Source of the DNA: Kordiimonas aquimaris
GTDB taxonomy: Bacteria > Pseudomonadota > Alphaproteobacteria > Sphingomonadales > Kordiimonadaceae
Direction: 5' to 3'
Assembly (NCBI RefSeq): GCF_025574485.1
Contig: NZ_JAOBPO010000001.1
Span: 1,123,501-1,187,500 of the forward strand
Length of the DNA stretch: 64,000 bases
The first letter of the stretch is position 1. Each line of letters starts with the position of its first letter. The notes below the pieces were generated by a model, which did not search any database, was not told the DNA's origin, and was given only the letters and a program-made list of their open reading frames with translations. Positions 46,776-55,606 of this stretch are shown piece after piece. The translations under genes were made by a program, and so were the position numbers.

Positions 46776-47259
46776 TTTCGCTTCCTTGCAATATGTCGGA
46801 ATTATAGATGAAAGGATCATCTGGCGGCGGTTGATTGGGGCCACCAAGGGCTTCTGGCGGGAGGACTTCGCCGGTCTTCTCATAGTGATCGCGGAGCAAC
46901 CGATAGTCCTCCAGGATGGGGTGTGACCGCAGGCGTGCAACACCAGTTTTGATCTCTGGTTGTAAGGCTTGTAGCAGGCCGTGTTTCTCGAATGTTCGAA
47001 TGGCATCGACAATGTCTGCGAGCTTGCCTGAGCCGAGGGCACGGTTCACTTGTGCCTGAAGCCCGGCTTCGAAGGCTGACACTTTGCGCTTTTTGCCTTT
47101 CTCACTGACGGTAAACTCTTTGTTCAGAAGGCTGACGACATCTACCTCATCAGCTTTCTTGTCCTTGGGGCGGCCCTTGGGGTTTCCGGACTGCCCCTTT
47201 TTGAACCGATGTTGCTTAGGTGGTTTGCCGCGGCCCACGTCATAGGGTTTGCCAGTCAT
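46765..47259 (-). CDS. DUF5681 domain-containing protein (upstream copy)
   Basis: The 164-residue protein begins MTGKPYDVGRGKPPK. It carries HRFKKGQSGNPKGRPKDKK, the basic DUF5681 signature (F-x-KGQSGNP-x-GRPK). The body (VSAFEAGLQAQVNRALGSG, LRDHYEKTGEVLP) is helical. The ATG at 47259 overlaps the upstream stop as ATGA. Two tandem DUF5681 genes suggest related subunits or a duplication. No function is assigned. Confidence 0.85.
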   Translation of the reverse strand: MTGKPYDVGRGKPPKQHRFKKGQSGNPKGRPKDKKADEVDVVSLLNKEFTVSEKGKKRKVSAFEAGLQAQVNRALGSGKLADIVDAIRTFEKHGLLQALQPEIKTGVARLRSHPILEDYRLLRDHYEKTGEVLPPEALGGPNQPPPDDPFIYNSDILQGSESDL

Positions 47260-47540
47260 TGCAGAGTCTCCGATATGCATGGGAAGTCATAGTGAGTGAG
47301 CTCTTTGGTGCTGTCACCGGGGAAGTATTCAGATATCTGCCAGTTCTGGCCGACCTCAGTAGGGACGATAACGCAGTAAATGGGCCCGCTTCGGGTAGAG
47401 CTGATGGATGGAGATTCCTCAAGTTTCAGAAGTGGATGAGCAGAGAGGTTATTGAGCATATTGCGCAATTGATCCTGGTAACTAGCGGAAGCCGGGCAGC
47501 GTGAGCCGCCCGGTATCTGAAGCATGATTTTACGCGACAT
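47256..47540 (-). CDS. Small protein of unknown function in the mobile module
   Basis: The 94-residue protein starts MSRKIMLQIPGG and ends DFPCISETLQ. It has IYCVIVPTEVGQNWQISEYF, a beta-rich stretch. I do not recognise a family. The start overlaps the methyltransferase stop by 11 bases and its stop overlaps the next start by four, so it is clearly part of the operon. Confidence 0.6.
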   Translation of the reverse strand: MSRKIMLQIPGGSRCPASASYQDQLRNMLNNLSAHPLLKLEESPSISSTRSGPIYCVIVPTEVGQNWQISEYFPGDSTKELTHYDFPCISETLQ

Positions 47541-48858
47541 TGGAAAGCCTCCAACTGCACTCGCTGATCGCGGCATGATCGTCAAAACTCATGCCAGTGG
47601 CGGTATTGACTGCTGATTTGCCGGTCATGGCCTGCCAGCGGCGGATGGTGACGTCGCAGTAAACAGGATCAATCTCGATAAGCCGGGCACAACGACCAGT
47701 CTGCTCAGCCGCGAGCAACGTACTGCCTGAGCCACCAAAGGGATCAAGAACGATATGACCTTGATGCGAGCAATCTTTTAAGGCATCGGCGATCAAGGCT
47801 GTTGGCTTAACGGTTGGGTGAAGAGCCAGATCATCCCGGTGTTCTGAGTTGATACTGTTTACACCGGCATAGTCCCACACATTGGTACGGTTGCGTCCAT
47901 GCTTGCCAAGCTGGACATTGTTGATGTGTCCCGCTTTGCCGTTCTTGTAGGCGAAGATAAGCTCATGTTTTGACCTATATAAGCTACCCATTCCCGAGTT
48001 TGTCTTATTCCAGACAATCATATTGAGCAGTTGACTGTAGGTGGCGCCTGCAGCCCCAAGGATCTCGTTCAAGTGACGCCAATCCATACAGATGTAGTGC
48101 ACACTACCATCAGTGCTATAGGCAATCATATTTTGGAATATGAGCTTTAAGAAGGTGGTGAATTCCTCTTCGCTCATCTCACCGGCTGCACAGGCGAACT
48201 CGCGGTGTTTGATGGCACCTTTGCCGCAAACAAAATTATTTACTGGGACGTTGTATGGAGGGTCGGCGAAGACAATATGAGCCTTGTCGCCTTGTAGCGG
48301 TTTCTCAAAACTGCCGCTATTACGGGCGTCGCCGCAGTAGAGGAAATGCTTGCCAAGCTGCCACATTCCGCCGGGTTCCGTGACCGCAAAATCATCGTTG
48401 CGCTCAACCAGGTCAGGTTCTGTTGGGCCTTTCTTTTTGTCACCGTCCATCAGGATTTCGAATTCGGGTTGCTCAAAACCAATAGCCTCAACTTTGACGT
48501 CGGGGATTTCGAGCATAATTTCTGAAAGCTCTACCCGAAGTACGTCGAGGTCCCACTTGCCGCCCTCAGCAAGCTTGTTATCAGCAATGCGATAAGCACG
48601 TGTCTGTGCAGGAGACAGGTGCTCTACCCGAATGATGGGGATTTTGGTGAGACCTAGCTGTTTCGCTGCCAACCAGCGTGCGTGTCCGGCTACTATCTGG
48701 CCGTCCTTGTCGACCACGATTGGGATTACAAAGCCGAAACCATCGATTGATTTGGCCAGCATATCGATCTTGTTCTTAGGCTGTTTTCTTAAGCCTTTCT
48801 TGTAAGGGTTTAGGTTTTTGGGTTCTATGTACTCAATATGGCTATTTAGCTGCGTCAT
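47530..48858 (-). CDS. ParB-like nuclease-domain DNA methyltransferase (N6-adenine/N4-cytosine, beta class)
   Basis: The 442-residue protein has an N-terminal ParB/sulfiredoxin-like domain (FGFVIPIVVDKDGQIVAGHA-type block, AAKQLGLTKIPIIRVEHLS). The methyltransferase domain has DPPYNVPVNNF near 201 and the SAM motif LDPFGGSGSTLLAAEQ near 372. Motif IV before motif I defines the beta class; DPPY favours adenine-N6. No cognate endonuclease is next to it, so it behaves as an orphan methylase. ATG 48858 has AGAGGAAG upstream; the frame is open to 48966 but that extension is not typical. It is the first gene of the recombinase module. Confidence 0.9.
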   Translation of the reverse strand: MTQLNSHIEYIEPKNLNPYKKGLRKQPKNKIDMLAKSIDGFGFVIPIVVDKDGQIVAGHARWLAAKQLGLTKIPIIRVEHLSPAQTRAYRIADNKLAEGGKWDLDVLRVELSEIMLEIPDVKVEAIGFEQPEFEILMDGDKKKGPTEPDLVERNDDFAVTEPGGMWQLGKHFLYCGDARNSGSFEKPLQGDKAHIVFADPPYNVPVNNFVCGKGAIKHREFACAAGEMSEEEFTTFLKLIFQNMIAYSTDGSVHYICMDWRHLNEILGAAGATYSQLLNMIVWNKTNSGMGSLYRSKHELIFAYKNGKAGHINNVQLGKHGRNRTNVWDYAGVNSINSEHRDDLALHPTVKPTALIADALKDCSHQGHIVLDPFGGSGSTLLAAEQTGRCARLIEIDPVYCDVTIRRWQAMTGKSAVNTATGMSFDDHAAISECSWRLSNVA

Positions 48859-49363
48859 AACGCTTCCTCTTTTACAATTTAAACATGACTGTCTCCTTTC
48901 CTCTCCAGATGGAGAGTTATCCATATAGACATACGTCCTCTGTGCTGGCAGGTTCACTGTGAGCAACAGGCAAAGCTGTAGCGCTGAGATAAACCGACAG
49001 GTTCTTTCTCACAAAGAGATGAAGTCTGAACTAATCAGCCTTCTTGCGTATTAAATGGAATACTCACGACCCCATGGCCGCGACCAGCTTATAGATCAGA
49101 CCAGTTTCCCCATGGTCTTTGCCTGATCATCGTGACGATTGCGAATGCACTCCATGGTGAATCTTTAATCGCCCTAAGCCCTTACAATATGATTGTGATT
49201 GTTACATGTGTCAAAGCTGGAAACACAAGATATGCTAAAAAATAACTTTATTTCGGATAGTAGCCCCATACTAATCTTGGACTTCACCTTCAACGGCTCC
49301 TTGGGCATCATTTACGATACATAGAATTTTACTTCCCGTGCTCACCGAGTTAATGTGACCAGG

Positions 49364-49384
49364 CAGCTGTCATGTGGACAGCTG
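49364..49384. repeat. Short perfect inverted repeat
   Basis: CAGCTGTC and GACAGCTG form an 8-bp perfect stem around ATGTG. It could be a protein binding site or recombination site; no function is shown by the sequence. Confidence 0.5.
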
Positions 49385-49530
49385 TGGGGCTTCAAAACTC
49401 CAACAAAAGCACCCAGTCCTCTATGGACCGGGTGGCGCAAAATGTCCAAGGCCGCTCGGATCCGTCTGAGTAGCCCAAAATAGCGCGCACGCATGCTTTT
49501 GTCGTGTTTTGAACACCCGGTTCGCCAGGT

Positions 49531-49563
49531 CGCCCCTCAATTAGCATTAGTGAGGGGCGTTTA
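49531..49563 (+). terminator. Terminator-like hairpin
   Basis: A nine-base perfect stem CGCCCCTCA/TGAGGGGCG with an 11-base loop is followed by TTTAT. The short T-run makes it a weak candidate. It lies 77 bases before the bPH2 start. Confidence 0.42.
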
Positions 49564-49636
49564 TGTCTCAGGCGTTACAAGTTTTCATCTCAATACTCAT
49601 TTGTATCCAGTTCACTTCCAAGGTTGGGTTGAGCTG

Positions 49637-50047
49637 ATGGGATACATCAAAGATAGTTTAAGCGGTTCGGAAGAAATCACTTTCAAGACCAGGTTTCATT
49701 GGCTTTATTCTCTGGCTATGTGGTTGTCGCTTATGGTGCTGGGGCCATTGTTGATTGGCGTAGTCATTTTCCTGCGTATGTTCATTCGTAAGCTTACAAC
49801 GGAACTTGGTGTGACAAGCCAGCGTGTGGTGTTCAAAACGGGTTGGATTGCGCGGAAGACAGAGGAAATATCACTCACCAATATTGAAGAGATGAACCTG
49901 GAGCAGAGTATATTCGGGCGGCTGCTTGGATACGGACAACTCCGTATACGCGGTACGGGTGGTAGTTATATACTAACCCACTCGATTGATGACCCTATGG
50001 AGTTCAGGCAAGCAGTAGGGGAAGCGAGGAGTAAGGTGGGTAGATAA
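49637..50047 (+). CDS. Bacterial PH-domain (bPH2/YdbS-like) membrane protein
   Basis: The 136-residue protein has an N-terminal hydrophobic pair (WLYSLAMWLSLMVLGPLLIG) and then the bPH2 core: LTTELGVTSQRVVFKTGWIA, TEEISLTNIEEMNLEQSIFG, GYGQLRIRGTGGS and SIDDPMEFRQAV. bPH2 proteins are membrane-associated and of largely unknown role. The ATG at 49637 is the natural start. An upstream frame to 49493 would cross a hairpin and looks non-coding. It stands alone before the polysaccharide locus. Confidence 0.85.
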   Translation: MGYIKDSLSGSEEITFKTRFHWLYSLAMWLSLMVLGPLLIGVVIFLRMFIRKLTTELGVTSQRVVFKTGWIARKTEEISLTNIEEMNLEQSIFGRLLGYGQLRIRGTGGSYILTHSIDDPMEFRQAVGEARSKVGR

Positions 50048-50308
50048 TTTAACTCACATTACATAAGCACGAATGCACCTTTGTAAGGTTGGTCTCGACT
50101 CTTGATGAGTAGCTAGAATAATATAGCAGAATGTAACTGAAAAAAACAAGATGATGAGTAAAGGATAGTATCCTACAATAGTTGCTTGTTGAGGCGGCCT
50201 CAAAAACAACGCCTACAATACTAGAGTAAAGCAGCTTAACATTAATTTAAAGAGAAGATAAGCTTCTCAAGTGACCGAATTATCAGTACAGATTTAGCTT
50301 AAAATATA

Positions 50309-51133
50309 ATGAAAACAATGAAGCACAAGGGGACGAGAGTGATTAGGGTTCTTTTTATGGGGAGAAAGCGAGTGGCCGCAGATTGCTTAGCGTGGCTGCT
50401 TCAAATCCCGCAGGTTAGAGTCGTTGGAGTCATAACAGATAACCATTTAGAAAATTCTGTTACCGCCAATGTCGCGCGATCTCTTGAAATTCCGCTTTAT
50501 TCGTATGAATCGGCGTATGAGGCTATTAATAACCATTCGTTAAGTTATGATTTGGGTCTTTCTATGCTTTATTGGCGGTACTTAAAAGGGTCATATTTAA
50601 ATCACCCTGCTCTAGGTACTATTAATTTTCACCCTGCTCCTTTGCCTCAGTATAAGGGCGTAGGGGGGTATAATTTGGCAATATTAAATGATGAATCTGA
50701 ATGGTCTGTCACGTCTCATTTTGTTGATGAAAAGATTGATACCGGGCAGATTATTGGCGCTATCAGCTTTCCTGTAGATAAATGTAATGAAACTGCATTG
50801 TCTCTTGAGCAAAAGTCTCAAAAGGCATTGCGACGCTTATTTGAAGATACCTTGAAAGTTGTTCTAGAGGATCCAGATAACATCCAAACAAGGCCTAACG
50901 AAGGAGGCACTTATCTATCAAGGCAGCAATTAGAAGCTCTTAAAGAGATAGATGTAGACGCTAATGATTTAGATAGGAAAGTGCGAGCTTTTTGGTTTCC
51001 TCCTTATCATGGAGCATATGTTAAGATTGCAGGAAAAAAGTACACATTAGTTAACGATGATATTCTGGAAACTCTTGCTGACCCCACTTCTAGCTCATTG
51101 TTTACTAAAGTAGTAAATTTCGTGGATAAATAA
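50309..51133 (+). CDS. Formyltransferase-family protein, probable sugar N-formyltransferase
   Basis: The 274-residue protein has the methionyl-tRNA formyltransferase fold with the catalytic INFHPAPLPQYKGVGGYNL near 105 (Asn and His) and the Asp motif FVDEKIDTGQII near 145. True Fmt would sit beside def and be longer. Here the next genes are a DegT aminotransferase and nucleotide-sugar enzymes, so it most likely N-formylates an amino sugar. It is the first gene of the polysaccharide operon, and the AT-rich gap upstream (50048-50308) probably holds the promoter. The downstream gene starts two bases after its stop. Confidence 0.85.
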   Translation: MKTMKHKGTRVIRVLFMGRKRVAADCLAWLLQIPQVRVVGVITDNHLENSVTANVARSLEIPLYSYESAYEAINNHSLSYDLGLSMLYWRYLKGSYLNHPALGTINFHPAPLPQYKGVGGYNLAILNDESEWSVTSHFVDEKIDTGQIIGAISFPVDKCNETALSLEQKSQKALRRLFEDTLKVVLEDPDNIQTRPNEGGTYLSRQQLEALKEIDVDANDLDRKVRAFWFPPYHGAYVKIAGKKYTLVNDDILETLADPTSSSLFTKVVNFVDK

Positions 51134-51135
51134 CT

Positions 51136-52302
51136 GTGAACACAACAATGTCCTCTTGGCCTTGCTACTCGGAAGAAGAAGCTGAGTTAGTCAAAAAAGT
51201 ATTATTGTCGAATAAAGTCAATTATTGGACGGGTAATATTGGGAGAAAATTTGAGCAAGAGTTTGCGAAGTGGACGCAAACTAATTATGCGGTAGCCTTA
51301 GCAAATGGCACAGTTGCGCTGGAAGTAGCGTTGAAGGCATTGGAAATTGGCCCAGGTGATGAGGTTATTGTGCCGCCTCGCACTTTTTTTGCGACAGTAA
51401 GTGCAGTGGTGATGACGGGCGCAAAACCTGTTTTTGCGGATATAGATGCTATTTCTCAAAATATTTCTCCGAAATCTATTGAAACCCGTCTCACATCTAA
51501 TACTAAAGCTGTTGTATGTGTGCATCTTGCTGGATGGCCTTGTGATATGGACGCCATTAAAGCTATCTGTCAACCGACTGGAGTGAGAATTATTGAAGAT
51601 TGCGCTCAAGCGCATGGCGCAAAATACAAGAATCAACCTGTTGGTGGATTGGGTGATATAGCGGCTTGGTCATTCTGCCAGGATAAAATCATGACGACAG
51701 CTGGAGAAGGCGGAATGGTTACAACCAATGATGAAAAACTTTATAAAGCCATGTGGGAGTACAAAGACCATGGAAAATCTTATGATAAGGTCAGTGCGAA
51801 GGCACTAGACGCCGGTTTTCGTTGGCTACATGACAGTTTTGGTAGTAATTATCGAATGACCGAAATTCAGGCTGTCGTAGGTTTGTATCAACTCAAACAG
51901 GTTAACTCTTGGGTCGAAAGGCGACGCATGATTGCCGCAGCATATGCTCAGGTTATTGATAGGTATGATTTTATTGACTACGGACAGCCTCCTAATTCTA
52001 GTTATCACTCGCATTATCGGTTTTATGCTCGTTGGAAGCATCAGTTTATAACTAGGGATGATTTTGTCTCCCGCTGCGTAGAGATCGAATTGCCAGCTTT
52101 TCAGGGCTCCTGTCCTGAAGTATACCTTGAAAAAGCCTGTGAAGCACAATCTTTTGGCCCTAGCTCGCGGCTACCAGTCGCTCGTTTAATTGGAGAAGAA
52201 AGTGTGATGTTGCTTACGCACCCAAGTCTAACGGATGATGAGGTGAAAAGCCTCAGTTCACGGCTGGATAGTGTATTGGCTGAAATTGAAAGTAATTCAT
52301 GA
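51136..52302 (+). CDS. DegT/DnrJ/EryC1/StrS-family sugar aminotransferase
   Basis: This 388-residue PLP enzyme converts a keto nucleotide-sugar to an amino sugar. It shows ALANGTVALEVALKALEIGPG, GDEVIVPPRTFFATVSAV (partial), RIIEDCAQAHGAKY (Asp/Gln contacts to PLP) and the lysine motif WSFCQDKIMTTAGEGGMV near 180. The start is GTG at 51136, or ATG at 51148. It lies between a formyltransferase and a 4,6-dehydratase: dehydrate, transaminate, then formylate is a chemically sensible order. Its end overlaps the next start by four bases. Confidence 0.93.
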   Translation: MNTTMSSWPCYSEEEAELVKKVLLSNKVNYWTGNIGRKFEQEFAKWTQTNYAVALANGTVALEVALKALEIGPGDEVIVPPRTFFATVSAVVMTGAKPVFADIDAISQNISPKSIETRLTSNTKAVVCVHLAGWPCDMDAIKAICQPTGVRIIEDCAQAHGAKYKNQPVGGLGDIAAWSFCQDKIMTTAGEGGMVTTNDEKLYKAMWEYKDHGKSYDKVSAKALDAGFRWLHDSFGSNYRMTEIQAVVGLYQLKQVNSWVERRRMIAAAYAQVIDRYDFIDYGQPPNSSYHSHYRFYARWKHQFITRDDFVSRCVEIELPAFQGSCPEVYLEKACEAQSFGPSSRLPVARLIGEESVMLLTHPSLTDDEVKSLSSRLDSVLAEIESNS

Positions 52303-53690
52303 AAAATGTGCTTATTATTGGCGCTTCAACAGGAGGTCGGCTTGTTGCTGACACATTGTTGAAACAAAGCGACTGGTATCAATTGGTTGGCTTTTTGGAT
52401 GCTGCAGAGAGCAAACATGGAGAGTTTATCGCCGGCGCACAAGTTCTTGGTGGGCAGGGCATGCTCGCTGAAGTCATTGCAGAGTCTGCTGTTGACGAGG
52501 TGATTGTCGCAATCTCTGATATCGACAAAAAAGCTCTGTATTTTCTAGTAGATGAGACCAATAAATTGGGTGTCGAACTTCGTATTATTCCAAATGTTAT
52601 GGAGATTGCTGCCAATACCAACCTGTTTAATCAAGTTCGAGAAGTTAATGCTGCAGATTTATTGGGGCGAGCGGCTGCAAAAATAGACGAAACCATTGCT
52701 GCATCTATGATCTTCAATAAGGTGGTTATGGTGACTGGCGCTTCGGGTTCAATCGGCAGCGAAGTAATCCGTCAGATAGCTAAATTCAAACCGCTGAAAA
52801 TTGTTGCAGTGGATATCAATGAGAATGAGCTATATTTTCTAGAATTGGCCGCTAGTCGGCACTTTCCACATGTTATTTTTAAGCCTTACATATGTGATAT
52901 TCGGGATCAAGAAAGCTTGCGAGCCGCTTTTGATGAGAAGCCAGATATAGTGTTCCACGCGGCAGCCCACAAGCATGTACCTCTTATGGAACGAGCGCCT
53001 ATAGAGGCAATTAAGAATAATGTGATTGGTACACTGAATGTTCTTCATCTTGCGAAGGATTTTAAGGTTGGTAGATTCATACTTGTCTCCACTGACAAGG
53101 CGGTTAATCCTGAGAGTGTTATGGGGGCTACCAAACGTCTCGCGGAAATGCTTACTTACACGTTTGGTGTCGAGAGTGTGACCAAATTTATGATTGTCAG
53201 GTTTGGTAATGTTCTAGGCAGTAATGGCAGTGTAATTCCCATCTTTCAAACACTGATTCGAGAAGGCCACAACCTAACTATAACCGATCCTGATGCCACT
53301 AGATACTTTATGACTATACCAGAAGCCGCTCTTTTAGTGATTGAAGCTGCTTCAAGAGGGGAAAATCGTGATATGTTTGTTTTGGAGATGGGTGCTCCAA
53401 TCAAAATTATGGATATAGCCAAACGGCTTATTCTATTGTCAGGTGTCCACGATGTCAAAATTGAAATATCAGGCTTGCGACCCGGGGAAAAGCTGCATGA
53501 ACAGCTGTTCTACGATGAAAGTGGTGTGATGCGTGTGGAATCCACCAAACTATTGCTAGTGCCTAGCAGTGATATGGAGGTGGTTGACCTGAAACGCATA
53601 GAGCGTGAGTTGAAACGAGGCGATTATCGTTCAGACCCTTTGGAATATTTAAAAAGCTATGTTTCCTGTTACAAGCCAAGGAAAGATTGA
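52299..53690 (+). CDS. FlaA1/CapD-like nucleotide-sugar 4,6-dehydratase (short, soluble form)
   Basis: The 463-residue protein starts with a CoA-binding-like Rossmann domain (VLIIGASTGGRLVADTLL). A second, larger SDR domain has VTGASGSIGSEVIRQIAK near 146, ICDIRDQESLRAAFDEKP, HAAAHKHVPLMERAPIEAI and STDKAVNPESVMGATKRLAE near 264. The membrane helices of full-length CapD/WbpM are absent. The family makes UDP-4-keto-6-deoxy sugars from UDP-GlcNAc. It overlaps neighbours on both sides (ATGA at the start, one base at the end), placing it firmly in the operon. Confidence 0.92.
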   Translation: MKNVLIIGASTGGRLVADTLLKQSDWYQLVGFLDAAESKHGEFIAGAQVLGGQGMLAEVIAESAVDEVIVAISDIDKKALYFLVDETNKLGVELRIIPNVMEIAANTNLFNQVREVNAADLLGRAAAKIDETIAASMIFNKVVMVTGASGSIGSEVIRQIAKFKPLKIVAVDINENELYFLELAASRHFPHVIFKPYICDIRDQESLRAAFDEKPDIVFHAAAHKHVPLMERAPIEAIKNNVIGTLNVLHLAKDFKVGRFILVSTDKAVNPESVMGATKRLAEMLTYTFGVESVTKFMIVRFGNVLGSNGSVIPIFQTLIREGHNLTITDPDATRYFMTIPEAALLVIEAASRGENRDMFVLEMGAPIKIMDIAKRLILLSGVHDVKIEISGLRPGEKLHEQLFYDESGVMRVESTKLLLVPSSDMEVVDLKRIERELKRGDYRSDPLEYLKSYVSCYKPRKD

Positions 53691-54526
53691 TGAAAACAGC
53701 CTTGGTAAGCTTTCTCTATCCTAAAGCAAGGCCGTACTGGCCGGATGCATTTCAATCTATCACCCAACAAACCGATAAGGCTTTTGATATGATTGTTGTA
53801 AATGATGGCTATGGTACCGTTGATCCAACGGGTATTAAACTTATCATTGATAATGACCTATCTTTATCACCTATTCTGCTACGTCAGCATGTGTTTAATT
53901 TGTTGATGGATAGCGGCTATGATTTATTGATTTCGCTCGACCCTGATGACACGATGTCTGTTGATCGAGTAGAGAAGACAAAAAAAGCGTACAAAGGATA
54001 CCCCGAGGCTGCTTTTTATTACTCTTCGCTGAATTACATGGCGGAGCCTGGCAAAGCATTTTTTGATCTACCTGTTCGCTTGGATGATGTGGGAGAGATA
54101 TTCTACCGCAATTATGTAGGTTTGTCTCACATGAGTTTGAATTTGAAATTTTTGAGGCAGTATGCTGATCCGTTTAGTTTTCCGGACAAAATCATTGCAT
54201 TGGACTGGTATTTGGCTGTATCCATGCTTCTAGAAGGGTTTTATGGTCGAAAGACTTTTGGAACTACCTACTATCGAATATATGGAGACAATCTAGCTGG
54301 AGAGACATCTAAGGTTTCATTCGACAAATCAGTGCACATACTTAAAGTTAAAATTGCTCATTATGAGGCTATTGAAGGTCTGATAGAAGATCAAAGATTT
54401 AAAGATGCATGTGCGTCTGAACTCACTAGATTAAAGGCGCTAATGAATGGTCCACACTCTTTGCTGAAGGACCATTTTTACGGCATGAAAGCAGATACCA
54501 CTAATTACTGGTGGGCGGGGTATTAG
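53690..54526 (+). CDS. Glycosyltransferase family 2-like protein
   Basis: The 278-residue GT-A-type protein has an N-terminal nucleotide-binding region (ALVSFLYPKARPYWPDAF, MIVVNDGYG) and a metal-binding LLISLDPDDTMSVDRV near 85, the DxD-like site. Another conserved-looking part, IIALDWYLAVSMLL, lies near 168. It would transfer one sugar of the repeat unit; donor and acceptor are unknown. The ATG at 53690 overlaps the previous stop by one base, with a TTG one codon earlier. There are no membrane segments. Confidence 0.72.
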   Translation: MKTALVSFLYPKARPYWPDAFQSITQQTDKAFDMIVVNDGYGTVDPTGIKLIIDNDLSLSPILLRQHVFNLLMDSGYDLLISLDPDDTMSVDRVEKTKKAYKGYPEAAFYYSSLNYMAEPGKAFFDLPVRLDDVGEIFYRNYVGLSHMSLNLKFLRQYADPFSFPDKIIALDWYLAVSMLLEGFYGRKTFGTTYYRIYGDNLAGETSKVSFDKSVHILKVKIAHYEAIEGLIEDQRFKDACASELTRLKALMNGPHSLLKDHFYGMKADTTNYWWAGY

Positions 54527-54550
54527 ACCCTCATTTAAAGAGGTGAAACC

Positions 54551-55594
54551 ATGTTCGACTTCGATACAATCGCTAACAAACGAAAAACATACGTGATTGC
54601 TGAGATCGGCGCTAATCATAATGGCAATATGAAACTAGCTCGAGAATTGATTCTATCTGCTAAAAACTGTGGCGCAGATGCTGTTAAGTTTCAGTCTTGG
54701 AGTAAGACTTCTCTTTTCAGTCAGCACGAGTATGACCAAAACACAGTGTATACTGATAGCAAAAAGAAGCATTTTGGTTCATTGGAAGAGATGGTGGAGA
54801 AATATTGCCTTACAAGCGAACAGCACTATGAACTGAAGGCTTATTGTGATGAGATCGGTGTTGACTTCTGTTCATCTCCTTTCTCAAATGAAGAAGTTGA
54901 TTTGCTGGAGCATGTGGGAGTACCTTTTTATAAAATAGCGTCGTGTGACATTAACAATTGGTCGCTTTTACGATATGTGGCCAGCAAGAAAAAGCCTATT
55001 ATTGTATCTACAGGAATGTCCGATTTAGCCGAGGTTTCCGATGCTGTGCGCATATTGGAGGAAGCAGGAGCTCATCAGATTATTTTGTTGCATTGTATTG
55101 CTATATATCCACCGAAAAATGAGGATATTCATCTCAATAATATTCCAATGCTGGCGCAAAGTTTTAACTACCCTGTAGGATTTTCAGACCATTCGATCGG
55201 GTCAGTAGTGCCATTGGCAGCTATGGCTGTGGGGGCTGTCGTAATAGAGAAACACTTTACTCTCGATAAGGGCATGGAGGGGTGGGATCATGAGATTTCA
55301 GCTGACCCTGCGGAATTGAAAGAAATTTGTGCCGGCGCGAACATTATCCATACAGTAATGGGTGGTACAGCCCGTGTTGTTACGGACGCAGAAATTGAGA
55401 AGCGCAAAAAATTCCGACGCAGTATCGTATCCAAACGCCCACTTAAAGCTGGCCACGTTCTGACCGAAGATGATATGGATTATAAGCGACCGGGTACTCA
55501 TATTTCCCCCAATTTGGCTGAGTTCTTGGTCGGCAGAACTTTGAAAAACGATTTGGGCTATGATCAGTTAGTTTGCTGGTCTGATTTGGTTTGA
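54551..55594 (+). CDS. neuB: N-acetylneuraminate synthase-family protein (NeuB/LegI/PseI)
   Basis: The 347-residue TIM-barrel enzyme has YVIAEIGANHNGNMKLAREL at the N-terminus, DAVKFQSW, SSPFSNEEVDLLEHVGVPF, VGFSDHSIGSVVPLAAMA and the His-rich EKHFTLDKGMEGWDHEIS. A C-terminal SAF (antifreeze-like) domain follows from ~295 (VSKRPLKAGHVLTEDDM). It condenses phosphoenolpyruvate with a hexosamine to give a nonulosonic acid. I cannot separate Neu, Leg and Pse specificity. It is followed after 12 bases by the CMP-transferase gene, a classical pair. Confidence 0.93.
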   Translation: MFDFDTIANKRKTYVIAEIGANHNGNMKLARELILSAKNCGADAVKFQSWSKTSLFSQHEYDQNTVYTDSKKKHFGSLEEMVEKYCLTSEQHYELKAYCDEIGVDFCSSPFSNEEVDLLEHVGVPFYKIASCDINNWSLLRYVASKKKPIIVSTGMSDLAEVSDAVRILEEAGAHQIILLHCIAIYPPKNEDIHLNNIPMLAQSFNYPVGFSDHSIGSVVPLAAMAVGAVVIEKHFTLDKGMEGWDHEISADPAELKEICAGANIIHTVMGGTARVVTDAEIEKRKKFRRSIVSKRPLKAGHVLTEDDMDYKRPGTHISPNLAEFLVGRTLKNDLGYDQLVCWSDLV

Positions 55595-55606
55595 AGGCAA
55601 GAACAG

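Larger units (their letters stand above)
44037..48858 (-). mobile_element. Serine-recombinase mobile module (ParB-methylase / DUF5681 / DUF2924 / recombinase)
   Basis: Six tightly packed minus-strand genes run from 48858 to 44162, with starts and stops overlapping: ParB-like DNA methyltransferase, small protein, two DUF5681 proteins, DUF2924 protein and a large serine recombinase. I have seen this order repeatedly in alphaproteobacterial genomic islands and prophage-like elements. Attachment sites were not identified, so the limits given are only those of the genes. No capsid or conjugation genes are present, so it is either a minimal element or a remnant. Confidence 0.68.
48859..49636. other. 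Non-coding 0.78-kb gap right of the mobile module
   Basis: No credible gene is seen. The stretch contains an 8-bp-stem inverted repeat at 49364-49384, a one-mismatch 10-bp hairpin at 49410-49434 and a terminator-like hairpin at 49531-49563. Attachment sites of the recombinase module could lie here, but I found no matching copy on the left side. Confidence 0.45.

Noticed and set aside
46776-47042. Upstream extension of the second DUF5681 gene
   Set aside because: It lies wholly inside the preceding gene; GTG 46775 has a good Shine-Dalgarno and the expected N-terminus.
49410-49434. Terminator for minus-strand transcripts
   Set aside because: The stem has a mismatch, and no minus-strand gene lies immediately upstream of it in that direction.
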